Source of the DNA: Nanobdellota archaeon
GTDB taxonomy: Archaea; Nanobdellota; Nanobdellia; SCGC-AAA011-G17; GW2011-AR17
NCBI GenBank assembly: GCA_030018575.1
Contig: JASEIA010000023.1
Location: 1-17,306, forward strand
Direction: 5' to 3'
Length of the DNA stretch: 17,306 nucleotides
The translations under genes and the position numbers were made by a program. The number at the start of each line of letters is the position of its first letter. Positions within the stretch are counted from its first letter, which is position 1. Positions 5,799 to 13,716 of this stretch are shown in pieces. The notes under the pieces were generated by a model, which made no database searches, was not told the DNA's origin, and saw nothing but the letters and a program-made list of their open reading frames with translations.

Positions 5799-6977
5799 TT
5801 ATTCTCTTATCCATTCCTCATGCTCCTCCTCAAGGGAGAGCTCCTTCCCAATCTGCTGTGAATTGTTTCCGTATTGGATTTTGAAGTAAGGCATGAAGCA
5901 TTTTAAAGCTTTCCTTTTTGAGACATGGCATTTTGCAGCCATTTTTGCAGCTATTGCTTTCTTTTTTGCGTTCTTGTTGTTCATAATCCAGTATTTCAAT
6001 GGCCTTGAATTTCTTGAATACCTGACATCAGGCTGTTTCCTGTGCAGGTCTGATTTTGAAAGCGCAACCCCTGCAGTGAGCATTGCGTTTGCATACACCA
6101 GAAACCTCCAGTGCTGCCATCTTCTTATCCTGCCAAGGTAAACATCCGCTTTTGACAGCGCATCATATGCATTCTTTAATTCCATTCCGCGGTATTCCTT
6201 TGGTATGTTCTCCTCAAGCCACATAAGGCATTCATTGAGGTCCTTGTCAGTGTTGTCAAACGCTGATAATGAAATATTTGCTTTTGTGGTATTGAAAACA
6301 AGCGCTAATGATTCTTCAATACGTTTTGCCCTCAGCCTGTCAGTAAGCATTGTTGTGTCTTTTAATCCGCCGCAGAAAGAGGCAACGAACAAGTCAATCA
6401 TTGAAGCCCTTACATCGCCTGAAGACTGCCTTGCAAGGCTTCTTAACGCGGTTTCCTCATAGCATATTCCGTTTGAAGAGCAGGCATTGCTTAATATTGA
6501 ATACATGTCATCTGAGCGGGGAGATGGAAGCTCAACAAACCTGCATTTCTTCTTCAAATCCTGCACCCTTTCATTCATCAAGTCATTTGCAGTCAATATT
6601 AAAGGCCATTTTGATTCCTTTATCACTTCTGTTATTGCAGACACAGCTCCCCTGTCAGAAGAGGACATTCCATCAATCTCATCTATGAGTATTACCTTGC
6701 CTGATGCAAAAAGGCTCATCTGCAATGCAGCATTCTTTGCAATGCTTAAAATAGCGCCTTTGTTTCTTAGGTCAGATGCATTAAGCTCAAGTATCTCAAG
6801 CCCTAATTCTTTTGCAAGCACGTGCGCAAAGCTTGTTTTTCCGCAGCCTGTCTGCCCGTGCACAAGCATCGCGCCTCCCCTGTAATTCTCAACAAAATCC
6901 CTTATTTGCTTCAGCTCGGGCTCCCTTCCAGTGAATTCATCTGCTTTTTTCGGCACGCAGCTATTGGTAAGGTACAT
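5799..6977 (-). CDS. rfcL: Replication factor C large subunit (RfcL)
   Basis: A 392-aa AAA+ protein: Walker A GQTGCGKT (residues 41-48), Walker B VILIDE (95-100), sensor 1 in LILTAND (near 130), sensor 2-like SSGDVRASMIDL (185-196), then the helical collar. It forms the clamp loader with RfcS and loads the PCNA ring onto primed DNA. It is shorter than many archaeal RfcL proteins (often nearer 450-500 aa); the C-terminus ends EEEHEEWIRE and I see no PIP box (Q-x-x-L-x-x-F-F). The first 15 residues (MYLTNSCVPKKADEF) differ from the usual W-V-E-K-Y-R-P opening, though the following TGREPELKQI aligns with the family. The start overlaps the upstream coiled-coil gene by 17 nt, so translation is probably coupled. 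Confidence 0.92.
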   Translation of the reverse strand: MYLTNSCVPKKADEFTGREPELKQIRDFVENYRGGAMLVHGQTGCGKTSFAHVLAKELGLEILELNASDLRNKGAILSIAKNAALQMSLFASGKVILIDEIDGMSSSDRGAVSAITEVIKESKWPLILTANDLMNERVQDLKKKCRFVELPSPRSDDMYSILSNACSSNGICYEETALRSLARQSSGDVRASMIDLFVASFCGGLKDTTMLTDRLRAKRIEESLALVFNTTKANISLSAFDNTDKDLNECLMWLEENIPKEYRGMELKNAYDALSKADVYLGRIRRWQHWRFLVYANAMLTAGVALSKSDLHRKQPDVRYSRNSRPLKYWIMNNKNAKKKAIAAKMAAKCHVSKRKALKCFMPYFKIQYGNNSQQIGKELSLEEEHEEWIRE

Positions 6978-8169
6978 TTTTCAGCTCCAGATTAATCCCC
7001 AGCTTTTTCAAATCATCTTTAACTTTTCCAATATACTTTTTCACGTCCTTGCTCTTAAGCATTTCAAGCCTTGTTTCAGAATCAGAAAGCTCGCCCTCAA
7101 TTCTGTTCAGCTCCTTTATCATCATGTCCCTTTCTTCCTCCGCTTTGTTGTTTCTTATGCTTTCTTTTATTTCCTCTTTTTCCTTTTCAATAAGCAAGAG
7201 CCTTTCTTTCAGCTCATCAAATTTTGAGCTTAATTCTTCCAGGTTCTGCACATCTTTTTCAGTGTTTTTTGAGTCAATCTCTCCTTTTTGCATTGACTCT
7301 GCCGCTGAATGCAGGATTTTTGCTATGTCTCCGCCCCCTTCCATTGCAGCAACAGGATCTTCAAGGAATTTGGCAAGAACCTTGCTTGGAGAAACTTTTT
7401 CATATTTCCTCAAAGGCCTTGCGAGCTCTGCAAATGAGTTCCTTATCCTTGCTTTTATTCCGGCTTCCTCGCCTGTTTTCTGCTGCAGCCTTGCTTTCAG
7501 GTTTACAAGCTCTATGAATTCTTTTCCGTTTTTCTTCGCGTTAATTTTTTCAGTAATTTCTTTTTCTTTTGACAATAATGTTTCTGTTTCTTTCTCAATC
7601 CCCTGCATTTCCTTCTCATGCTCTCCCTTGTTTTCAATGTGCTGGTAAATGTCACCCAGATTTTTTTGCAAATCTTCGATTGCGGCAAGCTTTCCTGTTT
7701 CAACTGCTTTCCTTATCCTCATTGAAATTGCCTCTGCTTCCTTGAGGTTCTGTTTTATCGCCTCCAGCTCTTCCCCGATAAGCGTTTTCATGATAAAATA
7801 ATTCCTTGCTGTCTTTGCGTGAAAGTCAGCCATTTCATCCTCCAGCTTTTTGCAGAACAGCGAGATTCCTTTTGCATTCAGCTCCGGATAGTCTATGGAA
7901 TCAGCAAGCTTTCTCAGCATTATGACAAATGCGTTCCTGTTTCCCTTGATTACGTCCTTTGCCTTGTCATGCACTTTTTCAGAATCAATGTCCTTTGCCT
8001 GCAATGCCCCTATATTTTTGGCAATGGCTTCCTTTACCTGCTGCAGCCTTTTAATATCCTGCCTGATGTCCTTCCAGCCTTCCTCTGCAATGCGCTTTTC
8101 AAGCTCAAAGAAATCAACTGTTTCTTTTTCCTCTTTTGTTTCAAAAATCTTCTTCAAAAATCTCAGCAT
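6961..8169 (-). CDS. Coiled-coil protein in the clamp-loader operon
   Basis: A 402-aa protein of unknown function. It is dominated by heptad-like Glu/Lys helices, at roughly residues 30-60, 125-235 and 295-385, with short hydrophobic linkers (NAFVIMLRKLADSID, KVLAKFLEDPVAAM). There is no signal peptide, ATPase motif or DNA-binding motif. It is not an SMC: Walker motifs are absent. It sits between rfcS (stop 9 nt upstream, with GGAGAG before this ATG) and rfcL (17-nt overlap), so it is made in step with the clamp loader. A structural or regulatory partner of replication is the obvious inference from context, but the sequence does not show a binding site. The basic opening MLRFLKKIFE may be an amphipathic helix. 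Confidence 0.85.
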   Translation of the reverse strand: MLRFLKKIFETKEEKETVDFFELEKRIAEEGWKDIRQDIKRLQQVKEAIAKNIGALQAKDIDSEKVHDKAKDVIKGNRNAFVIMLRKLADSIDYPELNAKGISLFCKKLEDEMADFHAKTARNYFIMKTLIGEELEAIKQNLKEAEAISMRIRKAVETGKLAAIEDLQKNLGDIYQHIENKGEHEKEMQGIEKETETLLSKEKEITEKINAKKNGKEFIELVNLKARLQQKTGEEAGIKARIRNSFAELARPLRKYEKVSPSKVLAKFLEDPVAAMEGGGDIAKILHSAAESMQKGEIDSKNTEKDVQNLEELSSKFDELKERLLLIEKEKEEIKESIRNNKAEEERDMMIKELNRIEGELSDSETRLEMLKSKDVKKYIGKVKDDLKKLGINLELKNVPYQ

Positions 8170-8178
8170 AATCTCTCC

Positions 8179-11100
8179 TTATCTGCTTATGAACGAAGCC
8201 AAAAGCGCCTCGAGCTGTACAAACTCGTCACTGCCTTCAACCATCCTGAACTCGATTTCAGCGCACTTCTCAATCATCCTGAGTTTTTCAGGGTCCTTTG
8301 CGTCAAGGTTCCATACTTCTTTCTGAATCTGCTTGATTAAGTCAATTCCTGAAAGCCCGTATTTTAGCTGGACATCCAGCAGCCCGCTTCTTGCGTTTGC
8401 AAAGTCGCCTGCATATGCCCTCTTCAGCACTTCGAGTATTTCCTTTGGCTCTGCAAGCGATGCAATGTTGTATACTCCGCTTTCGCTGATGCACGTTCCC
8501 AAGGCTGCGCAGCTCTGCATTATGTTTACAAGCTTTCTCACGTCTCCGTCAGCCATTTCAACCAGCGCCTTTTTTGCGCCATCGTTAAGCTGGAGCTTTT
8601 CCTCTTTTGCAATGCTTTCAATGACTTCTGTGATGTGCGCTTTTTCCAGCGGCTTGAAGCGGAAAACAGCGCATCTGCTTTGTATTGCGTCAATTATCTT
8701 GCTTGAATAGTTGCAATTATGCGAAACAAATCCGTTTGTTATAAAGTTATGGTCATTATGGCAGGTTATATCCATAACAATATCTGATTTTGTTTCTTTT
8801 ATACTCTTAATCTCATTCTTCAAAAGAACATCATTAAACTGGTATTTTTTCAGCCAGTCTTTAAACTCCAGAAACTCTTTTCTTGGTAGATGAACCTCTT
8901 TGCCTTTTATTTGGCCGGCTATAAAATCCCTGCTAACGGCATATTTTTTGATTAGCCCATTAACATCCGCCCTTGAGCAGTTTATTTCGGATAATATTAA
9001 TTCTGACTTCTGCTTCTGCTGGCTAATGAGATATAATTTATGCCGTAAATATTCAGCAGAACAGCGGGAGAGCCTATCTTTATATTCTTCATAAGCATAG
9101 CCTATTCTAGAATAGAATTTAAAAATATTTGTGTTATTTGGTTGTATCATCAACCCAAAGGTCAGTACAGGTACACTATCTTTAGTTCTGACCTCTTTTC
9201 TGTCTGTTATAACCATGCTGCTTTTGATTTCAAATATGCTCAAAAGCTCGGATATCTCCTTATAATACCCTTCCATCGCTTGTTTGAGATGCGCTGCTTT
9301 ATTTTGCCTTAAGTATATTGCTTCAGAGTTCATGCGCCTCCACTTTGGCTTATCGCCATCACAGCCAAATAACGCCCTCAAAAATTCCCTTTTCACAAAT
9401 TTTATCCCGCATCTGACAAAAAGCGGAACGTGGAAAGCGGTTATAGTCTTATCTCCCTTCGGTACCCCGAGAAACTGCAGTAAAGAAGAGAGAGCCATCG
9501 AATCTATATAAAAATCTGTAGATATCCCATCAACTGCCCGCCCCCCAATAATATTTTTGTGGGGTATGGAATGAATCTTAGAATGGTTATTGTAACCTAA
9601 CGCTTCCAAATCCCTCTTTACTCTTTCCAATGCCTGCTTATTCCCTGAAAAATAAAGCCTAATGCCATTTTGTACCAAATGCCCATCTCCAAGCATAAAG
9701 CCGCATAGCCTGGATAAAGCGCCCATTTTATCGAAATCAGCATAAGTAATATCCAAAATCCCTTTCCTTTTCAGTTCGCCTAAAATGCGGTCAACTTTTC
9801 CACGCATAAGGCATTCGTTCTTTGCTTTCTTAACCGCAGTATAAGACATACTGATATTAAACTCATCTTGAACAATCTTTCGTATATCCATATAATTTCT
9901 AATTTTATAAGGAACCGCCTCGATAATATTAAAGTAATGCATTTTCTTATCAATGATTCTTTTTATGTGCCCTTTATTCTCTATATGGCGCAATAATTGT
10001 GCTGTTCTTATTCTTGTTAAACCGACGGCTTCTTGTATTCCTTTTCTTGAAATGTGGGGGTTATCTTTTACTATATTATATATTATATACTCTCTTTCTG
10101 TTAATCCCTTATTGCTTTCTATTATGCCTTTCAAAAAATGTATCTTTCCAAGCACTTTTTTCTTTTCTTCATTCCTCAATTCTCTGAAGCAATTTGCATC
10201 CTCTATTGAACGCTTTCCAGCTTTGTTTTCAAGTTCTGAGATAAACTCTACGAATTGCGCAAGATCAATAATATTGGCAATATTATCTTCGTAACCAGTG
10301 CCTTCAAGGCATGGATAAACTAAAATAAAATCCGCCTCTCTTAAATCGCCTGCTTTTTTCCAGCCATTGTCAGTTAATAACATATGATCGTCAGTTACGC
10401 ATATTTTTCTGCCTGTCATCGTATTTATTTCCAGCACTTTCTTACCTATTGAACTGGGTGGAAGCTGAACAGTGGCAAGAACTAAGTCTTTTTTAGCTGC
10501 ATCTTTTTTATTAGAGAGATTATAGATGTTAATTTCTTTTGCTTTCTCATAATTTTTAATAAATTCGCTGATGCTTATTTCTATTTCATTAGGCAGCAAA
10601 ATATTTGTTTCCGGGGTTACGCAGCTTAGTATGAACCTCGTGCCTGACACAAACATTTCCATTGTTCTTCTCAATGCCTGCTGCGCCTCTTTTGTCAATG
10701 AGTCGCATTCGTCAAGGTAGATAATCTTGAAAGGATGCTCGCCTATAGCTCTTGTCTTTGCAAAGTCCTTGATTGTGTTCCTTACAACATCAATTCCCCT
10801 GTCATCACTGTTATGCAAAAGCACAGGCGTTGTGCCTCCCCAGAACATTTCAGCGCCAGGCACGCTGACATCATAAACAAAATCATCGTAATCTCCTTCT
10901 ATTGTTATTTTTTTAATTTGGATAATTGAGAGGGGGGATTCTATAAGCTTGCCAAATTTTTTAAGCTTATCCTTTTCTTCCTCGTTTAAAGATGATTTTG
11001 ACTCAATAAGCATTAGAATTTTTTTGAATGCATCTTTTGATATGCGCTTTGATTTTTTGCCATAAAGATGATGCCTAAGCAAGTATTTGGCATTAAACCC

Positions 11101-12387
11101 TTTTCTTTCAGCCAATCTGTTTGTTAGTTCTATCAGAATTTCAGAAGGAAGAAGCTCTGTCTTTAAATATGAAAAAGAGGGCTGTTTCCATATTATTCTT
11201 GCTTCTTTATTAAAAACTGATGTGTCCAGACCAGAAAGCCTCCCAAGCCATGCTATGTCTATTAAATTCTCTTGAGAGGCAGAGCTATACCTAAGATAAC
11301 TTTCCCAGTCGCCGCAGGCATCACCCATGTAACCCTGCAGAAAAGCCCACTTTGATTCTAATGGGGCGTCAAACATAAAACAAGGCACTCTTTTGAAAGG
11401 CGCCCGCTTTATGCCTGATGCATCATAAAAATTGCTTTTGAAGAATCTAGCTAACTGCGTATTTAATAATTTTACTTGGATTGATGATTCAATATTCCGG
11501 TTAAATCCTGATTTCCCTTTTATTATGTATGAAGGTATGCCCCACTTTTCCATAGCAAAGCAGGCGACTTTTTGTGCAATCTGCTCCTCATGCGGGTATC
11601 TTACTGTAAAAATTGTCTGCCCGCTTGTTTTTCCTCTGAAAGCAGTGCACCCTTCAGCAAGGTATAAGCCCATTAGCCATGAATTATTGTTATCAACATC
11701 CATATAATCAAGAATAGTTTTTACACGCGGATTTTCTATTAGCCCGCTTCTTAATAAATTATGGGTTTGTGGCGCAAATCCGCCAAGGGGTACGCGCATC
11801 ATGCCGGAATCCATTGCATCTTTAAAAGTTATTAAATGGTCCCCCGCCTTTAGGCAGCCGGCTTCTTTTGATGAAAGATTGCCTTCCATATCCATTATAA
11901 TAACAGAATGATTCAGGCTGGTTCTTATATACCCGCCTTCATAGGATATTTTAGCTATTTTATTGACTTTGTGCCTTGAAATATTTTTTACCGGCATAAA
12001 TTTGGCCTTATGCGCTTTATCGATGGAAAGAATTTCCAGGCATTTTGGATAAGAGTATTTTGAATTATTATCTGAAAAATATTTATCTGCCAAATATTTG
12101 AAATCAGTTCTTTTAACAATGCCCTTTTCCTTTATCAGAATAGGGGTGTCCGGAGTGACACTGGCATTAAGCTCTAAAAAGTTGTTTTTCCACGCATCCC
12201 CGAAGAGTTTCTTTGCTATTACCAATGACAATGTTGTTTTTCCCACTCCTGCAGGACCTGAAAACAAAAGATGAGGGAGGTTCTGCTTTTCAACCATTGC
12301 CTGTATTGTCCTTACAATGTCGTCCTGCCCCTTTATGTCAGAAAACTCCCTCGGCCGGTATTTCTCAGTCCAGATAAGCGTGTCCAT
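8179..12387 (-). CDS. rfcS: Replication factor C small subunit with two inteins
   Basis: A 1402-aa precursor. The exteins (75 + 62 + 178 residues) join to a ~315-aa RfcS: MDTLIWTEKYRPREF, Walker A GPAGVGKT, FLELNA-SDDRGID, Walker B IIYLDECDSL, RFILS-CNYSSK, the arginine-finger SRC, and ADGDVRKLVNIMQ (sensor 2). RfcS makes up most of the clamp loader ring. Intein 1 interrupts LNA/SDDR, intein 2 interrupts ILS/CNYS; both keep the frame, so the protein should be produced by self-splicing. The start is the ATG at 12387: WTEKYRP is the family start, GAGGAAGAGG lies just upstream, and the TATA box at 12426-12435 would place the transcript start near 12403, after the longer frame's ATG at 12420. It is the first gene of the operon. 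Confidence 0.96.
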   Translation of the reverse strand: MDTLIWTEKYRPREFSDIKGQDDIVRTIQAMVEKQNLPHLLFSGPAGVGKTTLSLVIAKKLFGDAWKNNFLELNASVTPDTPILIKEKGIVKRTDFKYLADKYFSDNNSKYSYPKCLEILSIDKAHKAKFMPVKNISRHKVNKIAKISYEGGYIRTSLNHSVIIMDMEGNLSSKEAGCLKAGDHLITFKDAMDSGMMRVPLGGFAPQTHNLLRSGLIENPRVKTILDYMDVDNNNSWLMGLYLAEGCTAFRGKTSGQTIFTVRYPHEEQIAQKVACFAMEKWGIPSYIIKGKSGFNRNIESSIQVKLLNTQLARFFKSNFYDASGIKRAPFKRVPCFMFDAPLESKWAFLQGYMGDACGDWESYLRYSSASQENLIDIAWLGRLSGLDTSVFNKEARIIWKQPSFSYLKTELLPSEILIELTNRLAERKGFNAKYLLRHHLYGKKSKRISKDAFKKILMLIESKSSLNEEEKDKLKKFGKLIESPLSIIQIKKITIEGDYDDFVYDVSVPGAEMFWGGTTPVLLHNSDDRGIDVVRNTIKDFAKTRAIGEHPFKIIYLDECDSLTKEAQQALRRTMEMFVSGTRFILSCVTPETNILLPNEIEISISEFIKNYEKAKEINIYNLSNKKDAAKKDLVLATVQLPPSSIGKKVLEINTMTGRKICVTDDHMLLTDNGWKKAGDLREADFILVYPCLEGTGYEDNIANIIDLAQFVEFISELENKAGKRSIEDANCFRELRNEEKKKVLGKIHFLKGIIESNKGLTEREYIIYNIVKDNPHISRKGIQEAVGLTRIRTAQLLRHIENKGHIKRIIDKKMHYFNIIEAVPYKIRNYMDIRKIVQDEFNISMSYTAVKKAKNECLMRGKVDRILGELKRKGILDITYADFDKMGALSRLCGFMLGDGHLVQNGIRLYFSGNKQALERVKRDLEALGYNNHSKIHSIPHKNIIGGRAVDGISTDFYIDSMALSSLLQFLGVPKGDKTITAFHVPLFVRCGIKFVKREFLRALFGCDGDKPKWRRMNSEAIYLRQNKAAHLKQAMEGYYKEISELLSIFEIKSSMVITDRKEVRTKDSVPVLTFGLMIQPNNTNIFKFYSRIGYAYEEYKDRLSRCSAEYLRHKLYLISQQKQKSELILSEINCSRADVNGLIKKYAVSRDFIAGQIKGKEVHLPRKEFLEFKDWLKKYQFNDVLLKNEIKSIKETKSDIVMDITCHNDHNFITNGFVSHNCNYSSKIIDAIQSRCAVFRFKPLEKAHITEVIESIAKEEKLQLNDGAKKALVEMADGDVRKLVNIMQSCAALGTCISESGVYNIASLAEPKEILEVLKRAYAGDFANARSGLLDVQLKYGLSGIDLIKQIQKEVWNLDAKDPEKLRMIEKCAEIEFRMVEGSDEFVQLEALLASFISR
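8716..10623 (-). other. Intein 2 of rfcS, with winged-helix insert and LAGLIDADG nuclease
   Basis: A 636-aa intein, very large for its class. Its N-terminus CVTPETNILLPN supplies the nucleophile Cys, block B is VTDDHMLLT (T-x-x-H), and the end is DITCHNDHNFITNGFVSHN followed by extein Cys+1. LAGLIDADG helices are LCGFMLGDGHL and FLRALFGCDGDK, both with acidic residues, so the homing endonuclease may be active. Between block B and the nuclease is an extra ~60-residue segment (TEREYIIYNIVKDNPHISRK ... HIENKGHIKRI) that reads as a winged helix-turn-helix. A second HTH-like stretch follows the nuclease (SRADVNGLIKKYAVSRDFIA). Splicing residues look intact. Confidence 0.92.
10810..12162 (-). other. 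Intein 1 of rfcS with LAGLIDADG endonuclease
   Basis: A 451-aa intein with Ser as its first residue (SVTPDTPILIKEKG) and Ser+1 in the extein, so it should splice through an ester. Block B is RTSLNHSVIIMD, the nuclease blocks are WLMGLYLAEG and FLQGYMGDACGD, and the end is FVYDVSVPGAEMFWGGTT then LLHN. Terminal His-Asn is present. In the second LAGLIDADG helix the acidic residue is kept (GDACGD), in the first it is a Glu (AEG), so activity is possible. Inserted in the conserved LNASDDR motif of RfcS, an established intein site in archaeal RFC. Confidence 0.92.
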
Positions 12388-12425
12388 GATATGCCTCTTC
12401 CTCGCTAAGTCAAAAATCAATTATG

Positions 12426-12435
12426 GTTTATAAAC
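12426..12435 (-). promoter_or_regulatory. TATA box of the rfcS operon
   Basis: The palindromic GTTTATAAAC lies ~43 bp upstream of the rfcS ATG. It predicts a start near 12403 and a short leader carrying GAGGAAGAGG. No other equally good promoter is seen within the operon, fitting one transcript from rfcS through the OB-fold gene. Confidence 0.6.
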
Positions 12436-12470
12436 ATTCCCCATGCCTGGCAGGTGGCAAGTGGTGGCAG

Positions 12471-12788
12471 TCAGCCCCTTTTCACAACCTTCACGTTTGA
12501 GCTCAGCTCATAAGCCATTACAGCTTCCTGGTTGTAATGCTCCAAAGTAAGCTGTATTATCTGCCCAATCTCTTTTTCAGTGCAGTATATCCTTACAGGA
12601 ATCATTTTTTCCGCAAAAAGCTTCCCCTTGGTGTTAATCCACTGCCCTTTTGCAGTTTTTAGTATTGTAACGCCGCCTGCAATATGCCTTACTTTCTCAT
12701 CCCACAAATGGTGGTGTCTAAGCGGGAATTCCTTTCCTTCATTTGAGTATTTTGGGACAAGGATCTCCCAGAGGGATTTTTTTGGCAT
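12471..12788 (-). CDS. Small conserved protein of unknown function
   Basis: A 105-aa soluble protein: MPKKSLWEILVPKYSNEGKE, HHHLWDEKVRHIAGGVTILK, TAKGQWINTKGKLFAEKMIP, VRIYCTEKEIGQIIQLTLEH, YNQEAVMAYELSS. The order of parts (GG-T-x-L, GQW, acidic E, then a helix leading to YxQEAVM) is reminiscent of DUF3574-type small proteins, but I cannot confirm a relation, and no function is known to me. There is no signal peptide or membrane helix. I choose the ATG at 12788 over 12797 because a TATA-like TTTTTAAG centred near 12815 is 27 bp upstream, matching the leaderless pattern. It is transcribed divergently from the caspase-trypsin operon; the two starts are only ~90 bp apart, so their promoters are adjacent. 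It is not part of the rfcS operon, which has its own promoter. Confidence 0.75.
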   Translation of the reverse strand: MPKKSLWEILVPKYSNEGKEFPLRHHHLWDEKVRHIAGGVTILKTAKGQWINTKGKLFAEKMIPVRIYCTEKEIGQIIQLTLEHYNQEAVMAYELSSNVKVVKRG

Positions 12789-12832
12789 GACTATCATACG
12801 CAGATTTTACTTAAAAATCCTCCGCCGAAAGG

Positions 12833-12840
12833 CTTATATA
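12833..12840 (+). promoter_or_regulatory. TATA box of the caspase-trypsin operon
   Basis: CTTATATA upstream of the ATG at 12880 predicts a transcript start near 12863 and a leader of under 20 nt. It lies back-to-back with the TATA-like element of the divergent 12471-12788 gene (about 12811-12819), so one bound regulator could affect both. Confidence 0.55.
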
Positions 12841-12879
12841 CTATTGATTACTATGTAAAGGTAACAAAATAGGCATAAA

Positions 12880-13716
12880 ATGAAACTCGCAAATAGATTA
12901 GGGCTGTTAGCAATGATATCCGCTCTCGGCGGAGCTTGCACTACTTCTGTAAGATTTGAGCCAAACAGCGCTAATGAATTCGCCCCCCCCATTACAGCAT
13001 TTCAGGACAAATATGCTTTAGTAGTAATAGGCAGCACTAACATAGGGAATTATTACGGTTTTTCAGAACAGGACAATCCGTTTAATGCTTCAGGCAGAGG
13101 GGTATATAATGAGCTTAAGATGCTTGGCTTTAAGGATGAAAATATGAAATTCATAAGCGGCGAAACTGCCTCTGCAAGGAAAGTGGAAGATGCTGCAGAT
13201 GAGTTTGCGCAGAAAGTTGACAATAATGACTTGTTTGTTGCGTATATCGGAACTCACGGCTCGCCTTTTGCATTGATGTTTGACAATGATGGCAGGGAAA
13301 GCTTTACAACGACTGAAATAGAAAGGGCTTTTGAAAAAGTAAATCCAAAGCTTGGCGTGCTTTATCTGGACTCTTGCTATTCAGGCAATGTGATAAGTGA
13401 TTTGGAGCTGCCAAGATATGTTCTTGTGTCTTCAACAGGAAAGCATAGCTATTCATTTAGCGATACATTTTTTTCACCGGGAATATCTTTTTTCAGCCAG
13501 TTTTCAGATTCATCCGCTGATTTGAACCATGACGGTCATGTCACAATAGCAGAAGCATTTGCAAAGTCAAACGAAGATACATTGGCATACCAGCAGGAGC
13601 GCATAAGTGCAGGCTCTGAAATGGCTGCAAGAGCTGGTTTTGAGCAGATGATGTATGTCGGAAGCCAAGCTTCGCCCTATTATTATCTTGCTGATGTTGG
13701 AGGATGGCGGGAATGA
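12880..13716 (+). CDS. Exported caspase-like (clan CD, C13/C14-type) cysteine peptidase
   Basis: A 278-aa protein with a hydrophobic N-terminus (LGLLAMISALGGAC) that looks like a signal peptide with a weak lipobox at Cys20. The peptidase core has KYALVVIGST (strand 1), DLFVAYIGTHGSP with catalytic His126, and GVLYLDSCYSGN with catalytic Cys166, the His/Cys dyad of clan CD (legumain/caspase/gingipain type). A YVLVSSTGKHSYSF strand follows. Residues 214-225 (DLNHDGHVTIAE) form a complete EF-hand-type calcium loop, as seen in several prokaryotic C13-like peptidases. Substrate preference cannot be read off. It overlaps the trypsin-like gene by four bases (ATGA), so the two are probably co-translated. 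Being exported, it would act outside the cytoplasm, unlike most prokaryotic caspase homologues in defence. Confidence 0.85.
   Translation: MKLANRLGLLAMISALGGACTTSVRFEPNSANEFAPPITAFQDKYALVVIGSTNIGNYYGFSEQDNPFNASGRGVYNELKMLGFKDENMKFISGETASARKVEDAADEFAQKVDNNDLFVAYIGTHGSPFALMFDNDGRESFTTTEIERAFEKVNPKLGVLYLDSCYSGNVISDLELPRYVLVSSTGKHSYSFSDTFFSPGISFFSQFSDSSADLNHDGHVTIAEAFAKSNEDTLAYQQERISAGSEMAARAGFEQMMYVGSQASPYYYLADVGGWRE

Noticed and set aside
7049..7648. 199-aa plus-strand Ser/Phe-rich frame
   Set aside because: It is the antisense of the coiled-coil gene; Glu/Lys codons read backwards give Ser/Phe/Leu-rich frames.
12388..12420. rfcS start at 12420
   Set aside because: The predicted transcript starts downstream of it; WTEKYRP family start and a Shine-Dalgarno support 12387.
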